A stretch of DNA of 64,000 nucleotides from Propionivibrio sp. (GCA_016705685.1 JADJLB010000010.1:712501-776500); one strand, 5' to 3'; shown: positions 1-7,992, counted from the first letter of the stretch. Notes: generated from the letters alone by a model not told the origin. Program-made: numbers and translations.

Positions 1-951
1 CTGCGCGATGACGATCGCACCCGAACTCGGCGGCGGAAATCCGCAGATCCGGTAGCTATGGTTCTCGCGCTTCGTTTCCGGCGCGTAGATGGTGCAAAGC
101 GGGTCACGACGTTTTGCCCGGTATGCCGACATATCGGCCATGCTTAAATGGCCGGGGTTGCTTGGGTGCTTGCGCACCTGGTCGACCACGGCCTGGGCGA
201 TCTCGCCTTCGTACAGTGCTCGCGAGCCTTCGGCGGCAATCCTGCGCAGGACGTATGCTAAATCCGTATTTCTCAGTAAAGTACCGATCGCGTGAGGCTC
301 ACCGTTGCGTTCATAAAAATAGGCGCTGGCCCTGGGATCCTTGCGCAGATGCGGGTCGGCTTTAAGCAGCTTGAACAGGCGCGGGCTGACTGGAAAGCCT
401 TTCTCGGCCAGTGTGATTGCCGGCGCGAAGAGCTGCGACCAGGGCAGCTTTCCGTACGCGGCATGCGCCATTTCGAGCATGCGCAGAGCTCCCGGGACAC
501 CCACCGCGCGACCGCCGAAGACTGCTTCGGCAAAAGTCATCGGCTGGCCATCGGCCTTGATGAACAGCGTCTCGCTGACCGTGGCTGGTGCCGTTTCGCG
601 GCCGTCAAAAGCAAGGACATTGTGACCATCGTAATACAGCAGGAAAGCGCCGCCCCCAATGCCGCTGGATTGCGGCTCGACCAGCGTCAGGACCATCTGG
701 ACAGCGATCGCCGCATCGATCGCCGAGCCGCCGGCCCGGAGGATTTCCAGGCCGGCCGAACTGGCCAGTGGATTCGCGGCCCCGACGGCGAACTTCTCGC
801 CGCGCCAGCCGGGCTGCACGGTCATTCCCGATACGCCCTCGGGCTGATGCCGTGCGATGTCATTCGCATCGCCCGACCGGTCCACGTTCGGTGCTTGGGC
901 ACAAGCGGAGGTCAGCAAAGCAGATAGCAGGGCAAGGCAATAGCGTTTCAT
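1..951 (-). CDS. ggt: gamma-glutamyltransferase, N-terminal part (runs off the left edge)
   Basis: The reverse strand is open without a stop from an ATG at 951 to base 1, giving 317 residues. The start MKRYCLALLSALLTSAC is a lipoprotein signal with a T-S-A-C lipobox (Cys17). It is followed by large-subunit signatures of gamma-glutamyltransferases: SSAGLEILRAGGSAIDAAIA (about residues 64-83), a glycine-rich SSGIGGGAFLLYYDG and FDGRETAP. The family cleaves the gamma-glutamyl bond of glutathione in the periplasm and matures by autocleavage at a Thr in the C-terminal half. That half lies outside the window, so activity cannot be judged. A lipid-anchored form is inferred from the lipobox. gshA and gshB lie 33 kb away. 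The gene is cut by the window edge, not obviously broken. Confidence 0.9.
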   Translation of the reverse strand, partial: MKRYCLALLSALLTSACAQAPNVDRSGDANDIARHQPEGVSGMTVQPGWRGEKFAVGAANPLASSAGLEILRAGGSAIDAAIAVQMVLTLVEPQSSGIGGGAFLLYYDGHNVLAFDGRETAPATVSETLFIKADGQPMTFAEAVFGGRAVGVPGALRMLEMAHAAYGKLPWSQLFAPAITLAEKGFPVSPRLFKLLKADPHLRKDPRASAYFYERNGEPHAIGTLLRNTDLAYVLRRIAAEGSRALYEGEIAQAVVDQVRKHPSNPGHLSMADMSAYRAKRRDPLCTIYAPETKRENHSYRICGFPPPSSGAIVIAQ

Positions 952-1227
952 GCAAAGACTCGTATCGACAGACCCTGGCTTTGTCCCATTAAAACCAGCC
1001 GGGCGTCAAGCGGACGCTCGGCGTTCACCCCGACATGTCTCGGCATTTCTCATCTTACAGCTTACGCTGGCCAGGTTCTGACGCCGCGCCGATGTATGCC
1101 TTTGTTATATTTCCAATGTAAATCACATACCGTTTCTCGTTCCAGAGGCTGGCCTCGGCTTCCGCTGAATCAGTAAAAGGAGTAAAGTGGCCGGACATTG
1201 TTCATCACGACTATAGGGATATCAGCG

Positions 1228-2160
1228 ATGCGAATTCTTGTTCTGGGAGCGGGTGGAATCGGCGGTTATTTTGGCGCCAGAATTCAGGCTGCGGGAGGCG
1301 ATGTCACTTTTCTGGTGCGTCCGGCCAGAGCGGCGCAACTGCGGGAAAACGGACTGAAGGTTTCCAGCCCCGCCGGCAATTTGCAGCTCACTCCCAAAGT
1401 CGTGACCAAGGACGAACTGAACGAACAGTTCGACGTCATTATCCTCTCCTGCAAATCCTATGACCTGGAATCGTCCATCGAATCGATCGCACCTGCCGTC
1501 GGTGAGCATAGCGTCATTTTGCCGCTGCTTAATGGCGTTATGCACATCGATACGCTGGTCGGGCGTTTTGGAACCGAGCGCGTACTCGGTGGCGTGGCGT
1601 TCATCTCCGTCATGCTGGCGCCCGACGGGGAAATCAAACACCTCTACAAACTGCACCGCCTGTTTACCGGTTCGCGCACACCGCAGCCCCCGCAATGGTT
1701 GCAGCCGTTCGCGCAGTTGCTGTCGTCATCAGGAATCGATTTCAATCTTTCCGAAAATATCGATCAGGCCATGTGGGACAAGATTGTTTTCCTTTCTACC
1801 TTGGCCGGCTCGACCTGCATCTTCCGCGCCAGCATCGGCGACACGCTGAGTACCGTCGCCGGCGAATCCTTTATTACCGGCCTGCTGGCGGAATGTGCCA
1901 GGATTGCCGCCGTCAGCGGTTATTCCGTATCCGAGGCGCAACTGGCCGCTTATCGCAAACAATTGACCGAGCGCGGATCGGGACTGATGGCATCGATGCT
2001 GCGCGATGTCGAACGTGGTGGGCCGACCGAGGCCGACCATATTCTCGGCGACATGGTCGTTCGCGCTCAGGCCAATGCCGTTGATGCCCCCATGCTCCGG
2101 CTCGCCTACTCGCATCTGCAGGCCTACGATTTCCGCCGGAAGGCCGCAGCGTCGAAATAA
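1228..2160 (+). CDS. panE: 2-dehydropantoate 2-reductase (ketopantoate reductase family)
   Basis: 310 residues from the ATG at 1228. I prefer this start to an upstream in-frame codon at 1198 because the Rossmann motif GAGGIGGYFGARI must sit at the extreme N-terminus in this family (here residues 7-19). The family reduces ketopantoate to pantoate with NADPH for pantothenate and CoA synthesis. The C-terminal half contains MWDKIVFLSTLAG and a GLMASMLRDVERGGPTEADH-type segment, where the K, N/S and E residues of the ApbA/PanE C-terminal domain fall. The length is normal. It lies 47 bases before a PhzF-like gene on the same strand. Paralogues of this family act on other 2-oxo acids, so the exact substrate is inferred. 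Confidence 0.8.
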   Translation: MRILVLGAGGIGGYFGARIQAAGGDVTFLVRPARAAQLRENGLKVSSPAGNLQLTPKVVTKDELNEQFDVIILSCKSYDLESSIESIAPAVGEHSVILPLLNGVMHIDTLVGRFGTERVLGGVAFISVMLAPDGEIKHLYKLHRLFTGSRTPQPPQWLQPFAQLLSSSGIDFNLSENIDQAMWDKIVFLSTLAGSTCIFRASIGDTLSTVAGESFITGLLAECARIAAVSGYSVSEAQLAAYRKQLTERGSGLMASMLRDVERGGPTEADHILGDMVVRAQANAVDAPMLRLAYSHLQAYDFRRKAAASK

Positions 2161-2207
2161 ATTGCATCTGTCCTGACATCGGACGCTGATTCTGGAGGAG
2201 GCGAGCG

Positions 2208-2996
2208 ATGCCCAGTCTCAGGCAGTATCAGGTTGACGCCTTCACGACCCGTCCGTTTGCCGGGAACCCGGCGGCAATCTGCCCATTGGCTGACTGGCCG
2301 GACGACAGCCTGTTGCAGGCCATCGCCGAGGAAAACAATCTTTCGGAAACCGCCTATTTTGTTCCGTCCACCAAGGGCTTTCGCTTGCGCTGGTTTACCC
2401 CGGTTGCTGAGGTCGATCTGTGTGGGCACGCCACCCTTGCGGCGGCACACGTCCTGTTCGTGAATATGGGCTATCCGAGCTCGAAGATTACCTTCGAGAC
2501 GCGAAGCGGCGACTTGGTGGTCGAACGCAAGAGTGAATGCCTTGAAATGGATTTCCCCGCACGGCCACCGGCTGCCTGTTCGGCCCAGAATTCGCTGGTC
2601 GAAGCGCTTGGGCGCCGACCTATCGAAACGCTATCGGCTGACGATTACGTCGCCGTGTTTGAAAGTGAGGCAGCCGTTCGCGCCATCGACCCTGATTTTG
2701 GCCTGCTCCGCCGGCTCGATTTGCGTGGGGTGATCATTACCGCGCCCGGCGACGACGTCGATTTTGTCAGCCGCTTCTTTGCCCCAAAATTCGGCATCCC
2801 CGAAGACCCGGTGACCGGCTCGGCGCATTGCACGCTGGCGCCTTACTGGGCCAACCGACTTGACAAGGCCTCCCTCGCCGCCCGGCAGGTTTCCAGGCGT
2901 GGCGGCGATATCCTTTGCGAATTGAAAGGCGACCGGGTCAAGCTTTCCGGCGCTGCCGTCACCGTCATGGTCACGGCCATTTCATTGCCTGACTAG
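2208..2996 (+). CDS. PhzF family isomerase/epimerase-like protein
   Basis: 262 residues, with a strong GGAGGAGGCGAGCG Shine-Dalgarno just before the ATG. The opening QYQVDAFTTRPFAGNPAAIC and the segments EENNLSETAYFV, DLCGHATLAAAHVL and EDPVTGSAHCTLAPYW are diagnostic of the PhzF/diaminopimelate-epimerase fold. The conserved Glu of NLSETA (near residue 45) is the general acid/base in PhzF. Bacterial members outside phenazine clusters have mostly unknown substrates, and no other phenazine gene is present here. It probably shares a transcript with the upstream panE-like gene. The fold is clear and the reaction is not. Confidence 0.85.
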   Translation: MPSLRQYQVDAFTTRPFAGNPAAICPLADWPDDSLLQAIAEENNLSETAYFVPSTKGFRLRWFTPVAEVDLCGHATLAAAHVLFVNMGYPSSKITFETRSGDLVVERKSECLEMDFPARPPAACSAQNSLVEALGRRPIETLSADDYVAVFESEAAVRAIDPDFGLLRRLDLRGVIITAPGDDVDFVSRFFAPKFGIPEDPVTGSAHCTLAPYWANRLDKASLAARQVSRRGGDILCELKGDRVKLSGAAVTVMVTAISLPD

Positions 2997-3202
2997 CCCG
3001 TCGACGCTGCTCAGCAGTTCGTGATATCGAGGATATCTACCTGCTTCACAGATCTCATTCAACGCGATCTAAAGTCCTTCCCGAGAAAAACGTAAAACAC
3101 AGCCTCGGAAATTGTTCCTTTGAAACTGTTCGCTTTGGCTTTGAACATGACAGTAGTACGCTTGTCTCTTCACTTTGATTAACAACACCCGTTCAGGTCA
3201 TC

Positions 3203-4198
3203 ATGGCTATTTTCCGCTGCAATAAGTGTGGTCACCTTCAAGAAGAGCCTGACGGCCGATTGGGTGAAACGGTCGCCTGCCCCAAGTGCACAAACCAGGC
3301 ACCGGTCTACAGCGCCCTATTTTTCATTGGCAAACTATTGGACAAATACTTCGAAGCGCAGCGCGAAATTGTCCGTCTGAAGGAACCTTCTGAAAGAACA
3401 GCCGACTCCAGTTCGCAGTCCTCAACTGCCCAAACCCTTCTTAATGAAATTGATTTTTCCAATACCGATCAACTGGCTTCGGAACTGCAACACGGTCCAA
3501 TCTACGACTGGTTTAGCCGAAAGCAGATCAAGGTTGTGACCAATATGCGTAGTGTCGACACCACTGGATTTTTCGATGAAGTCGCGGTTGGCATCGGTCA
3601 CAATTTACCAGCCCTGAAAGAAGTTCTGGAACGCATACGGTGGGCACAGCAGAAGGAATACTCAAGCGTAACCATTCACCTTGCGAAGAAATCCGAGGAA
3701 GATACGCGCGCCATTACAGCATTTTGCCAGCAGTTGTATGACTTCTCCTTTGTCGCCAAGTGCTTTCACAACCGTCAGGAAAATAGTATTCGTTTGATTG
3801 TTCAAACCGCTCCGGCCATCCGACGTTTCTTCAGCGGCGAGTGGCTTGAGTGGTATGCCCTGATGAGCTGTCTGGAATACACAAAAGCACGCCAGAAGCG
3901 TTTTTCCTGTGCACGTAACCTCGTCATCTCACTGCAAAACGACGAAAGTTACGAACTCGATGTTTTTATGCTGATCGATGGGAATCTCCCGATCTGCATC
4001 GAATGCAAAACTGGCGAATTCCGCCAGAATATCGAGAGGTACCTGACGCTACGAAAGCGGCTTGGGATCATAGGTAAGAATTTCATCATGTGTATCTCTG
4101 GTCTGAGCGCGGAACATGCCAAGGGATTGAGCGCCATGTATGATCTGACGTTCACCAACGAGCAAGAATTGCCCACCCGGCTTGCCCATATCTATTGA
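3203..4198 (+). CDS. zinc-ribbon protein with C-terminal PD-(D/E)XK-like nuclease domain
   Basis: 331 residues. The N-terminus carries a zinc ribbon CX2C-X16-CX2C (Cys6, 9, 26, 29). A polar linker, predicted helical around 45-62, follows, then a central alpha/beta region (about 105-205). The C-terminal domain has SGEWLEWY (211-218), ELDVFML (251-257) and an I-E-C-K-T-G strand (266-271). The E-L-D ... E-C-K arrangement (Asp253, Glu267, Lys269) is the active-site pattern of restriction-endonuclease-like folds, and with the WLE motif it resembles the DUF1887/Card1-Can2 nuclease module. No CARF domain is recognisable. It is flanked by stretches without clear genes and looks richer in A/T than its neighbours, suggesting transfer. 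The fold is inferred from motifs and the function is unknown, possibly nucleic-acid cleavage or defence. Confidence 0.65.
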   Translation: MAIFRCNKCGHLQEEPDGRLGETVACPKCTNQAPVYSALFFIGKLLDKYFEAQREIVRLKEPSERTADSSSQSSTAQTLLNEIDFSNTDQLASELQHGPIYDWFSRKQIKVVTNMRSVDTTGFFDEVAVGIGHNLPALKEVLERIRWAQQKEYSSVTIHLAKKSEEDTRAITAFCQQLYDFSFVAKCFHNRQENSIRLIVQTAPAIRRFFSGEWLEWYALMSCLEYTKARQKRFSCARNLVISLQNDESYELDVFMLIDGNLPICIECKTGEFRQNIERYLTLRKRLGIIGKNFIMCISGLSAEHAKGLSAMYDLTFTNEQELPTRLAHIY

Positions 4199-4299
4199 CA
4201 GCCCTTTTTCAACCCATCAGCAATGCCATAACTATGCATCAGCACTTCGCTTGATAGGGGAATTCCAGTACCTCGCGAGTTCAACATCGAAGCGCAACG

Positions 4300-4506
4300 C
4301 TAAATCAACACAATATCGGATAGCGAAACAATGACTCTGATGTTTGAACCGTAGCAAACCAGCTTGTTCATTCCACGGGTGATGGCAGCAACGACGAATA
4401 GATTTTCAAAGACACCGGGTCGCCTGGCGTGCCTCACCGCCCGCTCGAATGTTTTATATTTCAAACGGACGTGCCGTCCTATGAACGTCTTCAGCTTTCT
4501 TCCCAT
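4300..4506 (-). CDS. small conserved-looking hypothetical protein
   Basis: 68 residues. The reading frame looks protein-like: a basic N-terminal third (MGRKLKTFIGRHVRLKYKTF) followed by alternating hydrophobic segments, ENLFVVAAITRGMNKLVCYG and IRVIVSLSDIVLI, that could form a small beta-rich domain. There is no strong Shine-Dalgarno. It sits alone in an otherwise empty 376-base gap between the zinc-ribbon nuclease (facing it) and the Hsp20 gene. I do not recognise a named family, and it could be spurious. Confidence 0.45.
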   Translation of the reverse strand: MGRKLKTFIGRHVRLKYKTFERAVRHARRPGVFENLFVVAAITRGMNKLVCYGSNIRVIVSLSDIVLI

Positions 4507-4574
4507 GGTATCTAACCGTGAAACGTGGCGTTACTCTGTACGCCGAACAAGAACACAGAAACTGACCGGCCGGA

Positions 4575-5024
4575 TCACTCGATGATGATCTTCTTATTGT
4601 CTGCGACTTCCTTCTTGGTCAGCTCCAGATTTAGTACGCCGTCTTCGTACCGTGCTTTGGTGTTGGTTTCGTCGGCGGCTTGTGGCAGCGTGAAAGAGCG
4701 GTACTGCCTGCCGTAATAGCACTCACGGTGGATGACTTTATCGCCTCTTTTCTCGTTTCTTTCCTTCTTCAACTCAGCGCTGATCGACACCCGATCGCCA
4801 TTGACCGAGATATTGATGTCGTCCTTATCGAACCCAGGCATTTCTGCGCGAATTTTGAAGGTCTTTTCGTCTTCGCTGATATCGATCTGAATCTGGGCCT
4901 CGGACACCGAGTCGAACGGCTTCGGGGTCAGAAAGAATCCTTTGAACTTGTCGCCCATTTCCCGGCCGAATGGGCTAAGACGGGACAGGCTGCGGAACGG
5001 GTTGAACCGAGCAATATCTCCCAT
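4575..5024 (-). CDS. Hsp20/alpha-crystallin family small heat-shock protein
   Basis: 149 residues from the ATG at 5024, which has an AGGGAG Shine-Dalgarno seven bases upstream. A longer in-frame extension to 5411 has no homology and is rejected. The alpha-crystallin domain covers about residues 48-140 (FKIRAEMPGFDKDDINISVN, then YRSFTLPQAADE and ARYEDGVLNLELTKKE). The protein ends in KKIIIE, containing an I-X-I tail motif used for oligomer assembly. These ATP-independent chaperones hold unfolding proteins. The leader contains a hairpin that can mask the Shine-Dalgarno (5032-5057) and two inverted repeats further up, so heat control at the RNA level is plausible. Confidence 0.92.
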   Translation of the reverse strand: MGDIARFNPFRSLSRLSPFGREMGDKFKGFFLTPKPFDSVSEAQIQIDISEDEKTFKIRAEMPGFDKDDINISVNGDRVSISAELKKERNEKRGDKVIHRECYYGRQYRSFTLPQAADETNTKARYEDGVLNLELTKKEVADNKKIIIE

Positions 5025-5031
5025 AATGTCG

Positions 5032-5057
5032 CTCCCTCTTCTTACTGGAAAAACAAG
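5032..5057 (-). promoter_or_regulatory. candidate RNA thermometer hairpin masking the hsp20 Shine-Dalgarno
   Basis: Read on the minus strand, CUUGUUUUUC (5057-5048) can pair with GAAGAGGGAG (5041-5032) across a six-base loop. Nine of ten positions pair, three of them G-U, with one internal G-G mismatch. The 3' arm contains the AGGGAG ribosome-binding site of the Hsp20 gene that starts at 5024. A U-rich strand weakly paired to the Shine-Dalgarno is the hallmark of fourU/ROSE-type thermometers. No folding energy was calculated. Confidence 0.5.
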
Positions 5058-5070
5058 CAGCGCCTGGTTG

Positions 5071-5112
5071 CCATGTCCAATCAGGGTGAAACTGAAGACG
5101 AGTTGGACATGG
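5071..5112. repeat. 10-bp inverted repeat in the hsp20 upstream region
   Basis: CCATGTCCAA at 5071-5080 is matched perfectly by TTGGACATGG at 5103-5112, with 22 bases between. It lies 47-88 bases upstream of the hsp20 start codon, so it could be part of the leader RNA or a protein-binding site near the promoter. No T-run follows on either strand. Confidence 0.5.
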
Positions 5113-5140
5113 CCTAACTTCAAGGATAGATGTCGGGCCT

Positions 5141-5176
5141 GGAAAATACATACGTGCAAGCACGTACGTATTTTCC
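5141..5176. repeat. 36-base near-perfect palindrome
   Basis: GGAAAATACATACGTGC is followed after two bases (AA) by GCACGTACGTATTTTCC. The 17-base arms are complementary with a single mismatch. It lies 117-152 bases upstream of hsp20 and about 255 bases beyond the stop codon of the AI-2E-type transporter, which reads towards it. The short loop and A/T-rich ends suggest a dimer-binding operator or cruciform more than a simple terminator, since no clear T-run follows. Confidence 0.7.
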
Positions 5177-5430
5177 GGTATGGACACAAGCGGGCGCATG
5201 CCAAAGCCGCGGGCTCAAGTCTTACCTCGACGAGCCGAGGCCGATGAGAACAGGCTGTCGTTCGAACCATTTGGCATGGACTGGCTGGCTTCCCCTTACT
5301 CGCCGCAGCACGCTGGCCGATTCTGAGATCATCGGCCACCTCGGTCGACTTGCAGCCGCTCAGGAAGTTCATCTTATGCACTCCAGCCCGACCACCAAGG
5401 CGGGGCAGCACATCCGGGGATGTGTGTCGC
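5177..5430. other. non-coding gap between hsp20 upstream region and the transporter gene
   Basis: Together with the elements listed just before it, this makes a 406-base space without a convincing gene. Frames through it read low-complexity basic or cysteine-rich peptides with no family resemblance. No tRNA or obvious promoter was recognised. Confidence 0.6.
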
Positions 5431-6627
5431 CTACTCTCCCAACAGTTCGGCTATCGGCTCGAGTTGCTCCACATGCTGAGCCACCACTTTCAGGATCACC
5501 GTAATCGGGATACTCAGCAGCATGCCCCAGATGCCCCACAGCCACGCCCAGAAAAGCAGCGAGACGAAAACCGCCGCCGTGTTCATCTTAGCGATGCGGC
5601 CCGTCATCCAGGTGGTGACGAAGGTTCCGACGAAGGTGGCGACCGCCAGCGAAGCACCCGCAAGCAGCAGCGCCATCGAAAGGGCGTCGAACTGCAGGAA
5701 TGCGGCCGTGCCGATGGCGCCAGCGGTAACCGCGGGACCAAAGTAGGGGATGACATGCAGTAGACCTGCGGCTAGGGCCCAGGCACCGGCGTTCTCGAGG
5801 CCGATCCAACGCAGCGCGATCCAGGTCAGCACGGCCACCAGCACGTTGGTCGCTAGGAGCATGAACATGTAGCGCTGGACGGATTCGTTGATGTCATCAA
5901 GGATGCGAACGGTGACCTTCCTGTTCGAAAGCGTCGGCCCCGTCAGACGTACCAGCTTCCTCTTGTAGGTGTCGCCTGAAAGCAGCAAAAAGAAAGTCAG
6001 GAAGAGCACCATCGCCGCTTGGCCGATCAATCCCACGGCTCCCACGGTGTTCGCCCACAGGAAGTCGCCGAGCTTGAAGCCCGGCGTGTCGATGACGACG
6101 CGCGTCGCCGGCCGTTTGGGCGTTGAGTCAATTCCGGCCGCCTGGCTCGTCGCCTTCTCGATCTCGCTCGCCGCCGTTTGCACCTTCTGCAGGGTACTCG
6201 TCTGGCCCTTGCGCACACTGGCGAGGCCCGTCGATAACTTGCTCACCGCCTCAGGCACCTGATCGAGGATGGTCTGGAACTGTCCACGCAACGAGTAGGC
6301 CCCGAGGATCAGCGAGCAGACGACACCGGCCATCACGATGGTGGTCCCCAGCGGGCGCGGCATCCTGATCTGTTCCAGCCAGACGACCAGGGGATTCAAG
6401 GTGTAGGCAAAGAGTAACCCGAGCAACAGAGTGACGACCAGAAGCTGTGCCCATTCCAGCGCGAAGACCACGGCTATCGTGGCGATGACGGCCAGGGCCA
6501 CGCTCTGCGTGCCCACGGCGACACGAACGGTCGGCACCTCGGCGTCGGACGCCGCCGCAGTCTCGCTGTCCAGGGACCGCGCATCGCGACTGTCGGTGGA
6601 CGGCGGGGCAGCCGAGCGCGAAGACAT
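5431..6627 (-). CDS. AI-2E family transporter (PerM/TqsA/YdiK-like)
   Basis: 398 residues from the ATG at 6627. An upstream in-frame codon at 6738 would only add a proline-rich stretch. After a Ser/Ala-rich cytoplasmic tail come paired hydrophobic segments at roughly residues 40-85 (including VTLLLGLLFAYTLNPLVVWL), a third near 95-110, a soluble loop (about 115-195), and a cluster of membrane helices in the C-terminal half with LLHVIPYFGPAVTAGAIG and FWAWLWGIWGMLLSIPITVI, both typical of the UPF0118/AI-2E family. Members export autoinducer-2 or act in Na+/H+ exchange and stress tolerance, so the substrate cannot be read from sequence. It is the last gene of the minus-strand side of the stress islet. 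Confidence 0.85.
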   Translation of the reverse strand: MSSRSAAPPSTDSRDARSLDSETAAASDAEVPTVRVAVGTQSVALAVIATIAVVFALEWAQLLVVTLLLGLLFAYTLNPLVVWLEQIRMPRPLGTTIVMAGVVCSLILGAYSLRGQFQTILDQVPEAVSKLSTGLASVRKGQTSTLQKVQTAASEIEKATSQAAGIDSTPKRPATRVVIDTPGFKLGDFLWANTVGAVGLIGQAAMVLFLTFFLLLSGDTYKRKLVRLTGPTLSNRKVTVRILDDINESVQRYMFMLLATNVLVAVLTWIALRWIGLENAGAWALAAGLLHVIPYFGPAVTAGAIGTAAFLQFDALSMALLLAGASLAVATFVGTFVTTWMTGRIAKMNTAAVFVSLLFWAWLWGIWGMLLSIPITVILKVVAQHVEQLEPIAELLGE

Positions 6628-6781
6628 CGCTGGTTCGCCGGCTGCGGTTGCGGGCGGATGGGTGGGTGGTTCCACGCTATTCGCGCAACGGCTTGGCCGT
6701 GGGAGTTCCTGCCATTGAGGCAGGCGGTTCACGACCACCGCCGTTTTGCGGTGTCCTGCGGTGGCCGCTAATAGCCATCAC

Positions 6782-7096
6782 TCACTTGAGCCGCATGTCG
6801 TTCTTGACGGATGTGACGCCGCCGACGGTGCGTGCCAATGCAACCGCTTTGTTGATCGCGGCCTGCGAACTCACGAAGCCGCTCAATTGAACTACACCTT
6901 TAAAGGTCTCGACGTTGATCTCGGCGGACTTCAGGCTCGGCTCGTTCAATATGGCGGCCTTCACTTTGGTCGTGATGACGCTGTCGTCCACGTACTCACC
7001 GGTCCCCTCCTGCTTGGCGGTGGACGCGCAACCTGTGGCGGACACCAGCAATACGGCCAGGAACAGTGCGGAAAGATACTTGGCAAGTCTTTTCAT
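6782..7096 (-). CDS. BON-domain lipoprotein
   Basis: 104 residues. The signal peptide MKRLAKYLSALFLAVLLVSATGC has an A-T-G-C lipobox (Cys23). One BON domain follows (about 38-103), with DDSVITTKVKAAILNEPSLK, INVETFKGVVQLSGFV and a closing VGGVTSVKNDM, the OsmY/DolP pattern. BON proteins bind phospholipid surfaces and support envelope integrity under osmotic or membrane stress. A weak AGGAGAATCA Shine-Dalgarno precedes the ATG. Its setting among CsbD, GlsB and Gly-zipper genes supports a general stress role. Confidence 0.88.
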   Translation of the reverse strand: MKRLAKYLSALFLAVLLVSATGCASTAKQEGTGEYVDDSVITTKVKAAILNEPSLKSAEINVETFKGVVQLSGFVSSQAAINKAVALARTVGGVTSVKNDMRLK

Positions 7097-7193
7097 GATT
7101 GATTCTCCTAACTTAGGTTAAACAGGAATTCCAGATTCCGGCGCTCTGACGACACGCCGTGCAGCGACAGCGGCTCACGCTCGGCCCTTCGGC

Positions 7194-7448
7194 CTAGCGA
7201 GCGCCGCGCGAAACGGCGTGGTACACCACCAGCAACACAACTGCACCGACGACGGCCACGAGCAAGCTGTAAAGGTTGAACCCGCTTACACCAGCCATCC
7301 CGAAGGTATGGAAGAGCCAGCCGCCGATGACTGCGCCGACTACGCCGAGAACGATGTCCATGACGGCACCCTGTCCGGTTCCGCTAACCAATTTGCTGGC
7401 GACAAAACCTGCGATGAGTCCAAGTACGATCCATGCGAGTAAAGACAT
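7194..7448 (-). CDS. GlsB/YeaQ/YmgE family stress-response membrane protein
   Basis: 84 residues from the ATG at 7448, chosen because CAGGAGGCAATC precedes it. A longer GTG start at 7535 gives no homologous sequence. Three short hydrophobic helices with glycine packing are visible: LLAWIVLGLIAGFVASKLVSG, a central DIVLGVVGAVIGGWLF and a C-terminal LLVAVVGAVVLLVVYHAV. This is the transglycosylase-associated/GlsB family of small inner-membrane proteins induced by general stress. No enzymatic role is established. Confidence 0.9.
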   Translation of the reverse strand: MSLLAWIVLGLIAGFVASKLVSGTGQGAVMDIVLGVVGAVIGGWLFHTFGMAGVSGFNLYSLLVAVVGAVVLLVVYHAVSRGAR

Positions 7449-7580
7449 GATTGCCTCCTGTATTTGCAGCTTTCGGGCCGCACAATTTCCAACGTCACGC
7501 GGCAGGGTCCAACAATGGCTGCCGCATCGCCCCACCCGTTCGTCACTGCATCGATCGGATCAGGAGGGCGTCTGCGTTTG

Positions 7581-7784
7581 TTAATCCTTGTTGAGCTCCT
7601 CAAATCGCTTGATCTGTGCCTCCGCGTCGTCCCTGGTGGTGCCGTAGGCCTCCTGAATCTTGCCCACGAGCTCGACGCGCTTGCCGGCAATCACATCAAG
7701 GTGCTCGTCGGTAAGGTCGCCCCATTGCGCTTTCACCTTGCCCTTGAACTGCTTCCAGTTCCCTTCGACGATATCCCAGTTCAT
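7581..7784 (-). CDS. CsbD family stress protein
   Basis: 67 residues from the ATG at 7784, with an AAGGAGCTTGAT Shine-Dalgarno. The hallmark opening MNWDIVEGNWKQFKGKVKAQ is followed by WGDLTDEHLDVIAGKRVELV, which together make the CsbD four-helix fold. Soluble proteins of this kind are strongly induced by general stress in many bacteria, but their molecular role is unknown. A copy of the palindrome TGTRCG-N4-CGYACA lies about 195 bases upstream. Confidence 0.92.
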   Translation of the reverse strand: MNWDIVEGNWKQFKGKVKAQWGDLTDEHLDVIAGKRVELVGKIQEAYGTTRDDAEAQIKRFEELNKD

Positions 7785-7976
7785 ATCAAGCTCCTTGTTT
7801 TCATGACTCGAACGGCGGAATTGCCAATCGGGCATCGCATCCTGTTCTTCCCACCCAACCCCGCGTACAGCGAAAGAAGGATCGCGAGATAGTGTGGCGA
7901 CTGCGCGTTGCGGTGGACGGATTGGTTGGAAACGCCCGATGACAAGGCAAGCGTAGGCGGATGATCGGGCGCAGTC

Positions 7977-7992
7977 TGTACGCTGGCGCACG
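7977..7992. promoter_or_regulatory. candidate operator, copy 1 of the stress-islet palindrome
   Basis: TGTACG-CTGG-CGCACG matches the pattern TGTRCG-N4-CGYACA at 11 of 12 fixed positions. It shares further flanking identity with the copy at 9171 (GTCTGTACGCT...GCAC.TAG). It lies upstream of the CsbD gene. Confidence 0.5.

Noticed and set aside
292-927. 211-residue plus-strand ORF
   Set aside because: It lies antisense to the clear gamma-glutamyltransferase frame on the minus strand and has an arginine-rich, non-family sequence.
5025-5411. N-terminal extension of the Hsp20 frame
   Set aside because: The extra residues show no alpha-crystallin-family similarity, and a good ribosome-binding site precedes the ATG at 5024.
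6735-6764. Inverted repeat CCACCGC/GCGGTGG downstream of the BON gene, with a competing CACCGC/GCGGTG hairpin
   Set aside because: No T-run follows on the minus strand, so a terminator call was not supported.
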